From positions 35,766-99,765 of the forward strand of contig NZ_LKPJ01000024.1 in NCBI RefSeq assembly GCF_001443045.1: a stretch of 64,000 nt of DNA, written 5' to 3'. How positions within the stretch are numbered: position 1 is the first letter of the stretch; each line of letters opens with the position of its first letter. Under the pieces are notes generated by a model that saw nothing but the letters and a program-made list of their open reading frames with translations, was not told the origin of the DNA and ran no database searches. The DNA comes from Burkholderia ambifaria. GTDB lineage: Bacteria > Pseudomonadota > Gammaproteobacteria > Burkholderiales > Burkholderiaceae. Positions 9,376 through 19,486 of this stretch are shown piece by piece. Position numbers and translations under genes: made by a program.

Positions 9376-10053
9376 ATGAAAACCGTACTGATCGTCGGCG
9401 CATCGCGCGGCTTGGGGCGCGAATTCGTCCGGCAATACCGGCGCGACGGCTGGAACGTGATCGCGACCGCGCGCGACGACGCGTCGCTCGCCGCGCTGCG
9501 CGAACTCGGCGCCCACGCGCATGCGCTCGACATCGCGCAGCCCGAACAGATCGCGGCGCTCGGCTGGAAGCTCGACGGCGAACGGCTCGACGCGGCCGTG
9601 CTCGTGTCGGGCGTGTACGGGCCGCGCACCGAAGGGGTCGAAACGATCAGCGCGGAGGATTTCGACGCGGTGATGCATACGAACGTGCGCGGGCCGATGC
9701 AGCTACTGCCGATCCTGCTGCCGCTCGTCGAGGACGCGCGCGGCGTGCTGGCCGTCGTCTCGAGCCGGATGGGCAGCATCGCGGAGGCGACCGGCACGAC
9801 CGGCTGGCTGTACCGCGCGAGCAAGGCTGCGCTGAACGACGTGCTGCGCATCGCGTCGCTGCAGACGCGCCACGCCGCATGCATCTCGCTGCATCCCGGC
9901 TGGGTGCGCACCGACATGGGTGGCGCGCAGGCCGCGATCGATCCGGAAACCAGCGTGGCCGGCATGCGCCGCGTGATCGCCGAAGCCGGCGCGGACATGT
10001 CGCAGGCCAACGGCCGTTTCTTCCAGTACGACGGTGTCGAGTTGAGCTGGTAA
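9376..10053 (+). CDS. SDR family oxidoreductase (CsgA/sniffer-like)
   Basis: A 225-residue SDR with cofactor motif GASRGLG at 8-14 and the catalytic residues Ser129/130, Tyr146 and Lys150 (YRASK). The start is the ATG 9 bases after AAGGAG; an upstream GTG at 9352 is not needed. The protein is short, with an unusual C-terminal FFQYDGVELSW and a PGWVRTDMGG loop, which places it in the C-factor/sniffer-like branch. Substrate unknown. It lies 200 bp after the carbonic anhydrase gene and 39 bp before the YchJ-family gene. Confidence 0.88.
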   Translation: MKTVLIVGASRGLGREFVRQYRRDGWNVIATARDDASLAALRELGAHAHALDIAQPEQIAALGWKLDGERLDAAVLVSGVYGPRTEGVETISAEDFDAVMHTNVRGPMQLLPILLPLVEDARGVLAVVSSRMGSIAEATGTTGWLYRASKAALNDVLRIASLQTRHAACISLHPGWVRTDMGGAQAAIDPETSVAGMRRVIAEAGADMSQANGRFFQYDGVELSW

Positions 10054-10092
10054 GCCGGCATGACAATTCGGCGTCGTTAATTCACGATTCGC

Positions 10093-10530
10093 ATGATTTT
10101 GAACCGACCTGACGCGTGCCCGTGCGGCGGCGCGTCCCCCGTTCCTGCCGGCAAGGCCCCGCCACCGCGCTATGCGGCGTGCTGCGGCCGCTTCATCGAC
10201 GGCGGCGAAGCCGCACCGACCGCGCTCGAGTTGATGCGCTCCCGGTATAGCGCATACGTGCTCGGCGCGACCGACTACCTGCGCGCGACCTGGGACGCGC
10301 GCACCTGCCCGGCCGATCTCGATGCCGACCCGAATGCGCCCGACGCGCCGCGCTGGCTCGGCCTCGCGGTCAAACGCCACGCGCCGCTCGACGAACGGCA
10401 CGCGGAGGTCGAATTCGTGGCCCGCTACAAGGTCGGCGGGCGCGCGTACCGGCTCCACGAGACGAGTCGCTTCACTCGCGACGAGCACGGTTTCTGGCGC
10501 TATGTCGACGGCGATGTAAGTGAGCGCTGA
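10093..10530 (+). CDS. YchJ family (UPF0225) metal-binding protein
   Basis: A 145-residue protein with the YchJ layout: an N-terminal cysteine cluster (CPCGG near residues 9-13, CCGRF near 30-34) followed by an NTF2-like domain (LMRSRYSAYVLG, then VEFVARYKVGGRAYRLHETSRF). The Cys cluster resembles SEC-C zinc binding but lacks the usual C-terminal copy. Cytosolic, role unknown. A short inverted repeat (CTGACA at 10527-10532 with TGTCAG at 10544-10549) overlaps its stop codon. Confidence 0.9.
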   Translation: MILNRPDACPCGGASPVPAGKAPPPRYAACCGRFIDGGEAAPTALELMRSRYSAYVLGATDYLRATWDARTCPADLDADPNAPDAPRWLGLAVKRHAPLDERHAEVEFVARYKVGGRAYRLHETSRFTRDEHGFWRYVDGDVSER

Positions 10531-10637
10531 CAAATAGTTGCTGTGTCAGACGCCGGGTAATTCCCGCATTGCACAACCTGAATTTGTCGGGCTAGGATGG
10601 CCGTCAGATTAGTCATGTTGCATGGCAGGGCTTACGA

Positions 10638-11909
10638 ATGGCGTTCACGTTCAGCAAGGTATTGGTGGGATGGATGGCGGCGTGCGCGCTGTCGGCCGCT
10701 CAGGCCGGTACGCCGCCGAACGCAAATGTCGGCGCAGCCGCGGCCGGCGGCTCGCTCGCGCATGCCGAGCGCTTCGATTACGGCAATTCGGGCCTCCCGC
10801 AGGTCGCCGCGAACCTCAACGAGCAAATCATCAGCATTCCGGCCGATGCTTCGGGCTCCGTGATGCTCGAGGCCACGCTGTTCAAGCCGAACGGCCCCGG
10901 CCCGTTTCCGCTCGTCGTCTTCAACCACGGCAAGAACACCGGCGATCTCCATCTGCAGCCGCGCAGCCGGCCGCTCGCGTTCGCGCGTGAATTCGTGCGC
11001 CGCGGCTACGCGGTGATCGCGCCGAACCGCCAGGGCTTCGCCGGGTCGGGCGGCACGTACCAGCAGGAAGGCTGCAACGTCGGCAAGAACGGCCTCGCGC
11101 AGGCCGCCGACGTCGCCGCGACGGTTCGCTACATGTCGCGTCAGTCGTACGTCGATGCGTCGCACATCGTCGTCGCCGGCACGTCGCACGGCGGCCTCGT
11201 GTCGGTCGCGTACGGCACCGAAGCGGCGCCCGGCGTGCGCGGCATCATCAACTTCTCCGGCGGGCTGCGCCAGGACCTCTGCGACGGCTGGCAGCGCAAT
11301 CTCGTCGACGCGTTCGACCAGTACGGCGCGCATACGGCCGTGCGCTCGCTGTGGCTGTACGGCGACAACGATTCGGTGTGGACGCCCGCGCTCGTCGCGC
11401 AGATGCACGACGCGTACGTGTCGCACGGCACGCAGGCGCAGTTCATCGACTTCGGCCGCTACAAGGACGACGCGCACCGGCTGATCGTCGATCGGGACGG
11501 CGTGCCCGTGTGGTGGCCGGCCGTGCATGCGTTCCTCGCGGAACTGAACCTGCCGACCTCGGTGCGCTATGCGGTCGCGAACCCGCACGAACCGAATGCG
11601 ACCGGCTACGCGTCGATCGATGCGGTCGACGCGGTGCCGTTCCTCGACGAGGCCGGCCGCGAAGGCTATCGCCGCTTCCTGAGCCAGCATCCGAGCCGCG
11701 CGTTCGCGGTGTCCGCCGAAGGCGCGTGGTCGTGGGCCGAAGGCGGCGACGATCCGATGGCGCTCGCGCTCGATAACTGCACGAAGCAGGCCGCGGGCGC
11801 ATGCCGGCTGTACGCGGTCAACGACCGCGTCGTGTGGAACGCGAACGCGAACGCGACGCAGACGGCCGACAACGGCGACGCCGATACGCGCGCGCTGGCT
11901 TCACGCTGA
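10638..11909 (+). CDS. Exported alpha/beta hydrolase (dienelactone hydrolase/CocE-like)
   Basis: A 423-residue protein with an N-terminal signal sequence (cleavage likely after SAAQA, about residue 23). The alpha/beta hydrolase core has an HG oxyanion region (VVFNHGKNTG), the nucleophile elbow GTSHGG with Ser183, a likely acidic residue in LYGDNDSVW, and His in KDDAHRL. A C-terminal extension of about 120 residues carries ACRLYAVNDRVVW. This layout is common in secreted bacterial esterase or peptidase-like hydrolases, but the substrate is unknown. Probably periplasmic or secreted. Confidence 0.82.
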   Translation: MAFTFSKVLVGWMAACALSAAQAGTPPNANVGAAAAGGSLAHAERFDYGNSGLPQVAANLNEQIISIPADASGSVMLEATLFKPNGPGPFPLVVFNHGKNTGDLHLQPRSRPLAFAREFVRRGYAVIAPNRQGFAGSGGTYQQEGCNVGKNGLAQAADVAATVRYMSRQSYVDASHIVVAGTSHGGLVSVAYGTEAAPGVRGIINFSGGLRQDLCDGWQRNLVDAFDQYGAHTAVRSLWLYGDNDSVWTPALVAQMHDAYVSHGTQAQFIDFGRYKDDAHRLIVDRDGVPVWWPAVHAFLAELNLPTSVRYAVANPHEPNATGYASIDAVDAVPFLDEAGREGYRRFLSQHPSRAFAVSAEGAWSWAEGGDDPMALALDNCTKQAAGACRLYAVNDRVVWNANANATQTADNGDADTRALASR

Positions 11910-12445
11910 CGCGCGGGTCGCGACGCCCGGAGCGGGCGCTTCCCGCCCCCCTTCTCCTCTCCCTTTCCTGAACGCTCGCGCGGCCCGCAGCGGCGTTCGC
12001 ATGCGCGTTCACCGGGTCATGCGAGCTGTCGAAGCGCGCCCCGCTCACGATGCCCCTGAAGCCTTTTCCCGGCGCCCTTCCTGATCCTCGGCCGCGCCCG
12101 ATTCCGCACACCATTCGCCGCTCGCCGCATGCATTGCGTCGCGCCTCGCGCCCCCTTTTCCTTTCCGCCCCGATTTTTGACCCGCGCACGCCCCACGGCC
12201 CGACAATTTTTTTCTGTCGGGGGGTGTCACTCGAACGTCGTCATCTGCGGTCATTTCGATGCATCTGGCGCGTACCGTTCCGAGCACCCCGGATCTGCGC
12301 CGAACTCCCGTCCGACAAGGCTTTGCGGCGTTTGTAACCGGTAGTGCAACGTGCTGCGGAACACGCTAATCTCACCGCGTTTCCCGTCTGTCGCCGCGCG
12401 GCATCCCGTCCGATGCCCGCCGCCGTTTTACCCCCCGGAGTTGCC
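11910..12445. other. Gene-free 536-bp region upstream of bioA
   Basis: No convincing gene on either strand; open frames here are low-complexity shadows. The stretch contains a hairpin (CCCGACA 12199-12205 with TGTCGGG 12215-12221) whose loop is mostly T. It probably also holds the biotin operon promoter. I could not place clear -35/-10 boxes. Confidence 0.6.
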
Positions 12446-13788
12446 TTGAGTACGCCAGCCACCGACGACTGGGTCGCGCGCAGCCTGCGCGCGGTCTGGC
12501 ATCCCTGCACCCAGATGAAGCACCACGAGCGCTTGCCGCTCATCCCCGTCGCGCGCGGCGCGGGCGTATGGCTGTACGACCGCGACGGCCGCCGCTACTT
12601 CGATGCGATCAGCTCGTGGTGGGTGAACCTGTTCGGCCATGCGAACCCGGACATCAACGCGGCACTGAAGGACCAGCTCGACACGCTCGAGCACGCGATG
12701 CTCGCCGGCTGCACGCACGAGCCGGCGATCGAACTCGCCGAGCGGCTGCATGCGCTCACCGCGCGCACGCTCGGCCATGCGTTCTTCGCGTCGGACGGCG
12801 CGTCGGCGGTCGAGATCGCGCTGAAGATGAGCTTCCACGCGTGGCGCAACCGCAGCCGCTCGGACAAGCGCGAATTCGTATGCGTCGCGAACAGCTACCA
12901 CGGCGAGACCATCGGCGCGCTCGGCGTGACCGACGTCGCGCTGTTCAAGGATGCGTACGACCCGCTGATCCGCAACGCGCACGTGGTCGCGTCGCCCGAT
13001 GCGCGCGGCGCGCTGCCGGGCGAGACGGCCGCCGATGTCGCGGGCCGCGCGCTCGACGATGTGCGGCGCCTGTTCGCCGAACGCGCGGACCGGATCGCCG
13101 CGCTGATCGTCGAGCCGCTCGTGCAATGCGCGGCCGGCATGGCGATGCACGATCCGTCGTACGTGCGCGGGCTGCGCGCGCTGTGCGACGAGTTCGGCGT
13201 GCACCTGATCGCCGACGAGATCGCGGTCGGCTGCGGCCGCACCGGCACCTTCTTCGCGTGCGAGCAGGCCGGCGTCTGGCCCGATTTCCTGTGCCTGTCG
13301 AAGGGCATCAGCGGCGGCTACCTGCCGCTGTCGCTCGTGCTCACGCGCGACGACGTGTTCGCGGCGTTCTACGACGACGACACGACGCGCGGCTTCCTGC
13401 ATTCGCACTCGTACACCGGCAACCCGCTCGCGTGCCGCGCGGCGGTCGCGACGCTCGACCTGTTCGCGCGCGACGACGTGCTCGCCGGCAACGCGCGCAA
13501 ATCGGCCGCGATGCGCGCCGCGCTCGCGCCGCTCGACGCGCACCCGCAGGTGCGCCACCTGCGCGAGCGCGGCACGCTGTTCGCCTTCGACGTCGCGCTC
13601 GACGGCGACGCGGCGCGCGGCTTCTCGCGGCGCTTCTTCGAGCGCGCGCTCGAACGCGAACTGCTGCTGCGCCCGATCGGCACGACCGTGTACCTGATGC
13701 CGCCGTACGTGATGAGCGATGACGACATCGCATGGCTCGCGCAACGCACGCGCGACACGCTGGATGCGACGCTCGCCGAGGGGGTGCG

Positions 13789-13792
<4 letters not shown>
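12446..13792 (+). CDS. bioA: Adenosylmethionine-8-amino-7-oxononanoate aminotransferase
   Basis: A class III PLP aminotransferase (448 residues) making 7,8-diaminopelargonate from KAPA with SAM as amino donor, in biotin synthesis. Family marks: WHPCTQMKHHE at the start, SSWWVNLFGHANP, the cofactor Asp in LIADEIAVGCGRTG, and the PLP lysine at residue 286 (LSKGISGGY). I chose the TTG at 12446 because CGGAG lies 5 bases upstream and the protein then starts STPATDDWVARSLRAVWHP, close to homologues. An ATG at 12413 would add 11 residues. Its stop overlaps the bioF start (ATGA). Confidence 0.93.
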
Positions 13793-14996
<1,204 letters not shown>

Positions 14997-15000
<4 letters not shown>

Positions 15001-15716
15001 CCGCCCCGCTTTCCCTGTTCGTCACCGGCACCGACACCGAGATCGGCAAGACCTTCGTGTCGGCCGCGATGCTGCACGGCTTCGCGCGGCACGGCCTGCG
15101 TGCGGCCGCGCTGAAACCCGTCGCCGCCGGCGCGTATGAACGCGACGGCGTCTGGCGCAACGAGGACGCCGACCAGCTCGACGCGGCCGCGAACGTCGTG
15201 CTGCCGCCCGAGCTGCGCACGCCGTTCCTGCTGAAGGCGCCCGCCGCCCCGCACATCGTCGCCGCGCAGGAAGGCGTGACGCTCGACATCGACACGATCG
15301 TCGCAAGCCACCGCGAAGCGCTGACGCGCGCGGACGTCGTCGTCGTCGAAGGCGTCGGCGGCTTTCGCGTACCGCTCACCGACACGCAGGACACGGCCGA
15401 TCTCGCGGTCGCGCTCGGCCTGCCTGTCGTGCTCGTCGTCGGCGTGCGGCTCGGCTGCATCAGCCACGCGCTGCTGACGGCCGACGCGATTCGCCAGCGC
15501 GGCCTCACGCTCGCCGGATGGGTCGCGAACCATGTCGACCCGGCCATGTCGTACGCCGACGAGAATGTCGTGACGATCCGCGACTGGCTCGCGCGCGAGC
15601 ATCGCGCCCCGCTCCTCGGCCGCATCGCGCACCTGCGCCCGGCCGCCCCCGAATCCGCCGCGGCGATGCTCGACATCGCCGCGCTCGTCGATACGCTGCG
15701 CCGCGCGCAGCATTGA
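14997..15716 (+). CDS. bioD: Dethiobiotin synthetase
   Basis: A 239-residue ATP-dependent ligase closing the ureido ring of dethiobiotin. P-loop GTDTEIGKT at residues 11-19, catalytic Lys in LKPVAAG, and VVEGVGGFRVPL are all present. The ATG overlaps the bioF stop (ATGA), so translation is coupled. Followed 36 bp later by bioB with its own Shine-Dalgarno. Confidence 0.96.
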
Positions 15717-15752
15717 CGCCCCGATCCCCGCATTCACGACAGGAAAACCACC

Positions 15753-16772
15753 ATGACCCAAGCCCAGACCGCCGCCGTGCAACCCGACGCGATCCCCGTG
15801 GCCGCTCCGGCGCCGCAGCGCTGGCGCGTTGCCGACGTCGTCGCGCTGTTCGAGCTGCCGTTCAACGACCTGATGTTCCGCGCGCAGCAGGTGCATCGCG
15901 AGCATTTCGACGCGAACGCGGTGCAGCTGTCGACGCTGCTGTCGATCAAGACGGGCGGCTGCGAGGAGGATTGCGGCTACTGCTCGCAGTCGTCGCACCA
16001 TGAAACGGGCCTGAAGGCCGAGAAGCTGATGGACGTCGACGCGGTGCTCGACGCGGCGCGCGCGGCGAAGGCGAACGGCGCGAGCCGCTTCTGCATGGGC
16101 GCCGCATGGCGCAACCCGAAGGAGCGCCACATGCCGGCGCTGACCGAGATGGTGCGCGGCGTGAAGGAGCTGGGCCTCGAGACCTGCATGACGCTCGGCA
16201 TGCTCGAGGACGAGCAGGCGCAGCAGCTCGCCACTGCGGGCCTCGACTACTACAACCACAACCTCGACACGTCGCCGGAGTTCTACGGCCAGGTGATCTC
16301 GACGCGCACGTACCAGGATCGTCTCGACACGCTCGACCGCGTGCGCAATGCGGGCATCAACGTGTGCTGCGGCGGCATCATCGGGATGGGCGAATCGCGC
16401 CGCGAACGCGCGGGCCTGATCTCGCAGCTCGCGAACCTGAACCCGTATCCGGAATCGGTGCCGATCAACAACCTCGTCGCGATCGAAAGCACGCCGCTCG
16501 AAGGCACCGCGCCGCTCGACCCGTTCGAGTTCGTGCGCACGATCGCGGTCGCGCGCATCACGATGCCGAAGGCCGTCGTGCGCCTGTCGGCCGGCCGCGA
16601 GCAGCTCGACGACGCAATGCAGGCAATGTGCTTCCTCGCGGGCGCGAACTCGATGTTCTACGGCGACCAGCTGCTGACGACGAGCAACCCGCAAACGCAG
16701 CGCGACCGCGCACTGTTCGAGCGCCTCGGCATCCGCGCGAGCCAGGCCGACGCACTGGCGGAGAACGCGTAA
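15753..16772 (+). CDS. bioB: Biotin synthase (radical SAM)
   Basis: A 339-residue radical SAM enzyme inserting sulfur into dethiobiotin. The [4Fe-4S] motif is Cys70, Cys74 and Cys77 (CEEDCGYC). The [2Fe-2S] cluster ligands expected of the family occur in RFCMGAAWR, ETCMTLGML and VCCGGIIGMGE, with the Arg in RITMPKAVVRLSAGRE. CAGGAAAA precedes the ATG. Last gene of the operon, ending just before a strong intrinsic terminator. Confidence 0.97.
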   Translation: MTQAQTAAVQPDAIPVAAPAPQRWRVADVVALFELPFNDLMFRAQQVHREHFDANAVQLSTLLSIKTGGCEEDCGYCSQSSHHETGLKAEKLMDVDAVLDAARAAKANGASRFCMGAAWRNPKERHMPALTEMVRGVKELGLETCMTLGMLEDEQAQQLATAGLDYYNHNLDTSPEFYGQVISTRTYQDRLDTLDRVRNAGINVCCGGIIGMGESRRERAGLISQLANLNPYPESVPINNLVAIESTPLEGTAPLDPFEFVRTIAVARITMPKAVVRLSAGREQLDDAMQAMCFLAGANSMFYGDQLLTTSNPQTQRDRALFERLGIRASQADALAENA

Positions 16773-16801
16773 GCGGCGCTATCGCACTCAGCGTGCAAAC
16801 G

Positions 16802-16831
16802 AAAAAGCCGGGGCGTGCCCCGGCTTTTTTT
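16802..16831 (+). terminator. Intrinsic terminator after bioB
   Basis: AGCCGGGG-CGTG-CCCCGGCT hairpin flanked by an A-run on the left and seven T residues on the right, starting 30 bp after the bioB stop. The A-run could also let it stop leftward transcription of cutC. Confidence 0.92.
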
Positions 16832-16955
16832 CGCCCGATCGTCTGCGCCGGGTTGCGCTGCGCGTTGCGAATCGCGATCTTCCCGGCGCGCCAGCACACG
16901 CCGCCGAGCCCATCGATCGCGTCCGCGCCGGCGCGCGGCTGCTTCAGCGTGCGCG

Positions 16956-17681
16956 TCACACGTGCGCCGCCGCGCCGTCGAGCGCCGCGCGCACGCGCTC
17001 GACGCGCGGTCCGTCGACGGGTGCCAGCACCTCGCCGCGCGGCCGCACACCCGAGCCGAAATGCACCGCGCGCACGCCGGTCGCGCGAACGAAATCGCCG
17101 ACCGCATCGATCGTGAGCCCCGAGCCGGCCAGCACCGTGCAGGTCGAGCCGGCCGCCTGCCGCACCAGCCGCGTGATCGTCGCGACGGCGTCGAGCACCG
17201 ACGGATGGCCGCCCGACGTCAGCACCGACGTGACGGCCGGCACGCGCAGCAGCGCGTCGAACGCGGCGTTGAGGTCGCGCGACACGTCGAACGCGCGATG
17301 GAACGTCAGGTCGCGCCCGCCCGCGGCGGCGGCGATGCGCTCGAGCGCGGCGAGATCGACGTCGCCGCGCGCATCGAGTGCCCCGAACACGACACCGTTC
17401 GCGCCGGCCGCGACGGCCGCGCGCACGTCGCGCTCGATCACGCGCAGGTCGTCGGCGTCGTAGACGAACGAGCGGCTGTGTGGGCGCACGATCACGTTGA
17501 CCGGAATCGGCACGGCGGCCACGACGGCCTCGATCAGGCCGGCGCTCGGCGTGAGCCCGCCTTCGGTGATCGCGGTCACGAGCTCGAGGCGGTCGGCGCC
17601 CGCGCGGGCGGCGGCCTTCGCGTCGCCGACGGTCGTGGCGATCACCTCGAGGAGGACGGAGGATGCGGCGGTTCGGTTCAT
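16956..17681 (-). CDS. cutC: Copper homeostasis protein CutC
   Basis: A 241-residue TIM-barrel protein of the CutC family, historically linked to copper tolerance. Recognisable segments: LLEVIATTVGDAKAAARAGADRLEL, GGLTPSAGLIEA, VIVRPHSRSFVY, GVVFGALDARGDVD, TFHRAFD, LTSGG and VHFGSGVRP. Its copper-export role was partly reassigned in E. coli to the sRNA/MicL-Lpp system, so a biochemical role should not be assumed. Convergent with the bio operon. Confidence 0.93.
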   Translation of the reverse strand: MNRTAASSVLLEVIATTVGDAKAAARAGADRLELVTAITEGGLTPSAGLIEAVVAAVPIPVNVIVRPHSRSFVYDADDLRVIERDVRAAVAAGANGVVFGALDARGDVDLAALERIAAAAGGRDLTFHRAFDVSRDLNAAFDALLRVPAVTSVLTSGGHPSVLDAVATITRLVRQAAGSTCTVLAGSGLTIDAVGDFVRATGVRAVHFGSGVRPRGEVLAPVDGPRVERVRAALDGAAAHV

Positions 17682-17846
17682 CGGCGGCTCGCGAATCGTC
17701 AGGACAATTCGCGCATCCTAGTCAGTATGACTCCCGTTGGGCAAGGGCTGGCCTGCCGTGAGGAATCAAACGCGGGTTAGCATGGCTGCCAGAGCCGCAC
17801 GGTGCGGACAGGGCCGCACCCGGCGATTTCCGGCACGGAGGCCAGC

Positions 17847-17912
17847 ATGGAACACGATAGCACGCTGTACGTCGGGCTCGATGTCCATAAGGAGTCGATC
17901 ACGGCCGCCTAT
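17847..17912 (+). pseudogene. 5' stub of an IS110-family transposase
   Basis: A 22-codon fragment reading MEHDSTLYVGLDVHKESITA, then AY, which is the N-terminus of IS110-type (DEDD) transposases including the first catalytic Asp in GLDVHK. A plausible Shine-Dalgarno (GGAGG) lies 5 bases upstream. The leader from about 17760 (with two GCCGCAC-type motifs) is likely also IS-derived. After about 17912 the reading frame runs into the antisense of the EAL gene, so the rest of the element has been deleted. No inverted repeats or direct repeats were found. Confidence 0.75.
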
Positions 17913-19195
17913 GCGCCGTCGGCCTCCTCGTCCGTCCAGTCGATATCGCCGCACAGCACGTGCTGCGCATCGCCGATGCGCACGGCCACCGACAGCGTCA
18001 CGCACGGCTGCGCCTCGTTGATCGACAGGTACGGGCGCGTCACCTGCACGCGCCCGGGCTCGGCGATCGCCGTGCGGAAATACGGCCGGCGCAGCCAGTT
18101 CGCGCCCTGCGCATCCGACAGCGGCGAGAAGCGCGCCTCGGCGAGCGCGCGGTCCGCCCGCAGCACGACGTTGCGGCCCGCCTGGCGGCCCCGCGCGTCG
18201 AGCAGGAAGCAGCGCGCGGCGGCGTCGAGCGCGAGGAAATTCCAGCACACCTCGTCGAGCGGCTCGCCGGCCGCCAGCCGCTCGGCCGCGCGCTCGAACG
18301 CACGCAGGTACGGGGCGAGCCGCTGCGTGTCGCGCCGCTCGCGCGCTTCGGTCTGCTCACGAAAGCGTTCGGTCAGCTCGCCGATGCAGCCGGTCGCCGT
18401 CGCGCTGTCGGGCAGCCCGGGCGCCGGCCGGCCGAAGAAATAGCCCTGCACGAAATCGGCCTCGCACGACAGCGCGATCTGCGCGTCGTGCTCGGTCTCG
18501 ATCCCTTCGACGAGCACGAGCTTGCCGGCCTCGTGCAGCAGCGTGACGAGCCCGTGAAGGATCGCGGTGAGCCCCGTGCGGTGCGCCGCGTGGGACAGCA
18601 TGATCCGGTCGAGCTTCACGATGTCCGGGTTCAGCTGCCAGATCCGCTCGAGATTCGAGTGGCCGGCACCGAAATCGTCGAGCGCGATCAGGAAGCCCTG
18701 CGCGCGGAATTCCCGCACGGCGTCGGCGAGCCGCTCGACGTCGTCGGCGCGCTGTTCGAGCACTTCGAGCACGATGCGGCGCGGCGGCATGCCGATCCGC
18801 TTCAGGTTCGCGAGCAGCGCGGCGGCCTGGAACGGATCGGTGAGCACGCCCGGATGCACGTTGAGGAACAGCCACTCGCGCTCGGCGCCGAGCAACGCGA
18901 AGTTCTCGAGATGCAGCGCCTGCGCGAGCCGGTCGAGCTGCAGCAGCTCGCCCCGGCGCGCGGCCTCGCCGAACACGTCGAGCGGCGACACCGCGCGGTC
19001 GAGCGCGTCATGCGCGCGCAACAGCGCCTCGTAGCCCACCGCACGCTGGTGCGACAGGCTGAAGATCGGCTGGAATACGGTCGTGAGCGTCAGGTCGCGG
19101 TGCCGCGTCACCAGGCGTTCGAGGCCGGAGCTCATCTCCCGCTCGAAACGATACGGCGACGCGGTGGCCGGGCGCTCCTGCTGCACGATCGTCAT
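17909..19195 (-). CDS. EAL-domain c-di-GMP phosphodiesterase with C-terminal sensor domain
   Basis: A 428-residue protein. The N-terminal EAL domain (about 35-270) keeps the expected catalytic set: E-A-L at 56-58, LNV, EVLEQ, DDFGAGHSNLERI, VKLDR, EGIE and VQGYFFGRP, so it should hydrolyse c-di-GMP. The C-terminal 150 residues (CFLLDARGRQAGRN, then FSPLSDAQGANWLRRPYFRTAI and VTLSVAVRI) resemble a PDC/Cache fold as in YkuI_C. No membrane segment is visible, so sensing would be cytosolic. The ATG at 19195 follows GGAGGGAG. The stop codon lies in the sequence shared with the IS110 stub, so the native C-terminus may have been altered. Confidence 0.88.
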   Translation of the reverse strand: MTIVQQERPATASPYRFEREMSSGLERLVTRHRDLTLTTVFQPIFSLSHQRAVGYEALLRAHDALDRAVSPLDVFGEAARRGELLQLDRLAQALHLENFALLGAEREWLFLNVHPGVLTDPFQAAALLANLKRIGMPPRRIVLEVLEQRADDVERLADAVREFRAQGFLIALDDFGAGHSNLERIWQLNPDIVKLDRIMLSHAAHRTGLTAILHGLVTLLHEAGKLVLVEGIETEHDAQIALSCEADFVQGYFFGRPAPGLPDSATATGCIGELTERFREQTEARERRDTQRLAPYLRAFERAAERLAAGEPLDEVCWNFLALDAAARCFLLDARGRQAGRNVVLRADRALAEARFSPLSDAQGANWLRRPYFRTAIAEPGRVQVTRPYLSINEAQPCVTLSVAVRIGDAQHVLCGDIDWTDEEADGA

Positions 19196-19486
19196 GGCTC
19201 CCTCCTGGTGGTGCGGCCGAACGCGGCGGGTGTTCGGGATGGCGCGCGCAATGTCATGTTCGAATCCTCGGATGTCCGGCCGGTGCCGGACGGTACGCAA
19301 GCATCAAGCAAGCTCCGTGCAAGGGCTGAACACCTGCGCCGCGCCAACGTGCAGCACCGCCGCACCAGCGTGGCGCAGACACCACGCACCGTTTGCGTGC
19401 ATACGCACCGGCGCACTCGAGCGCAGCCGTCGCGCCGTCACGCTAAACTCCGGACGATCGTTTCATTCTCCACAATTGACGTATCG

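Noticed and set aside
12332..12360. BirA operator before bioA
   Set aside because: TTGTAACC resembles one half-site, but no matching second half is found at the usual spacing.
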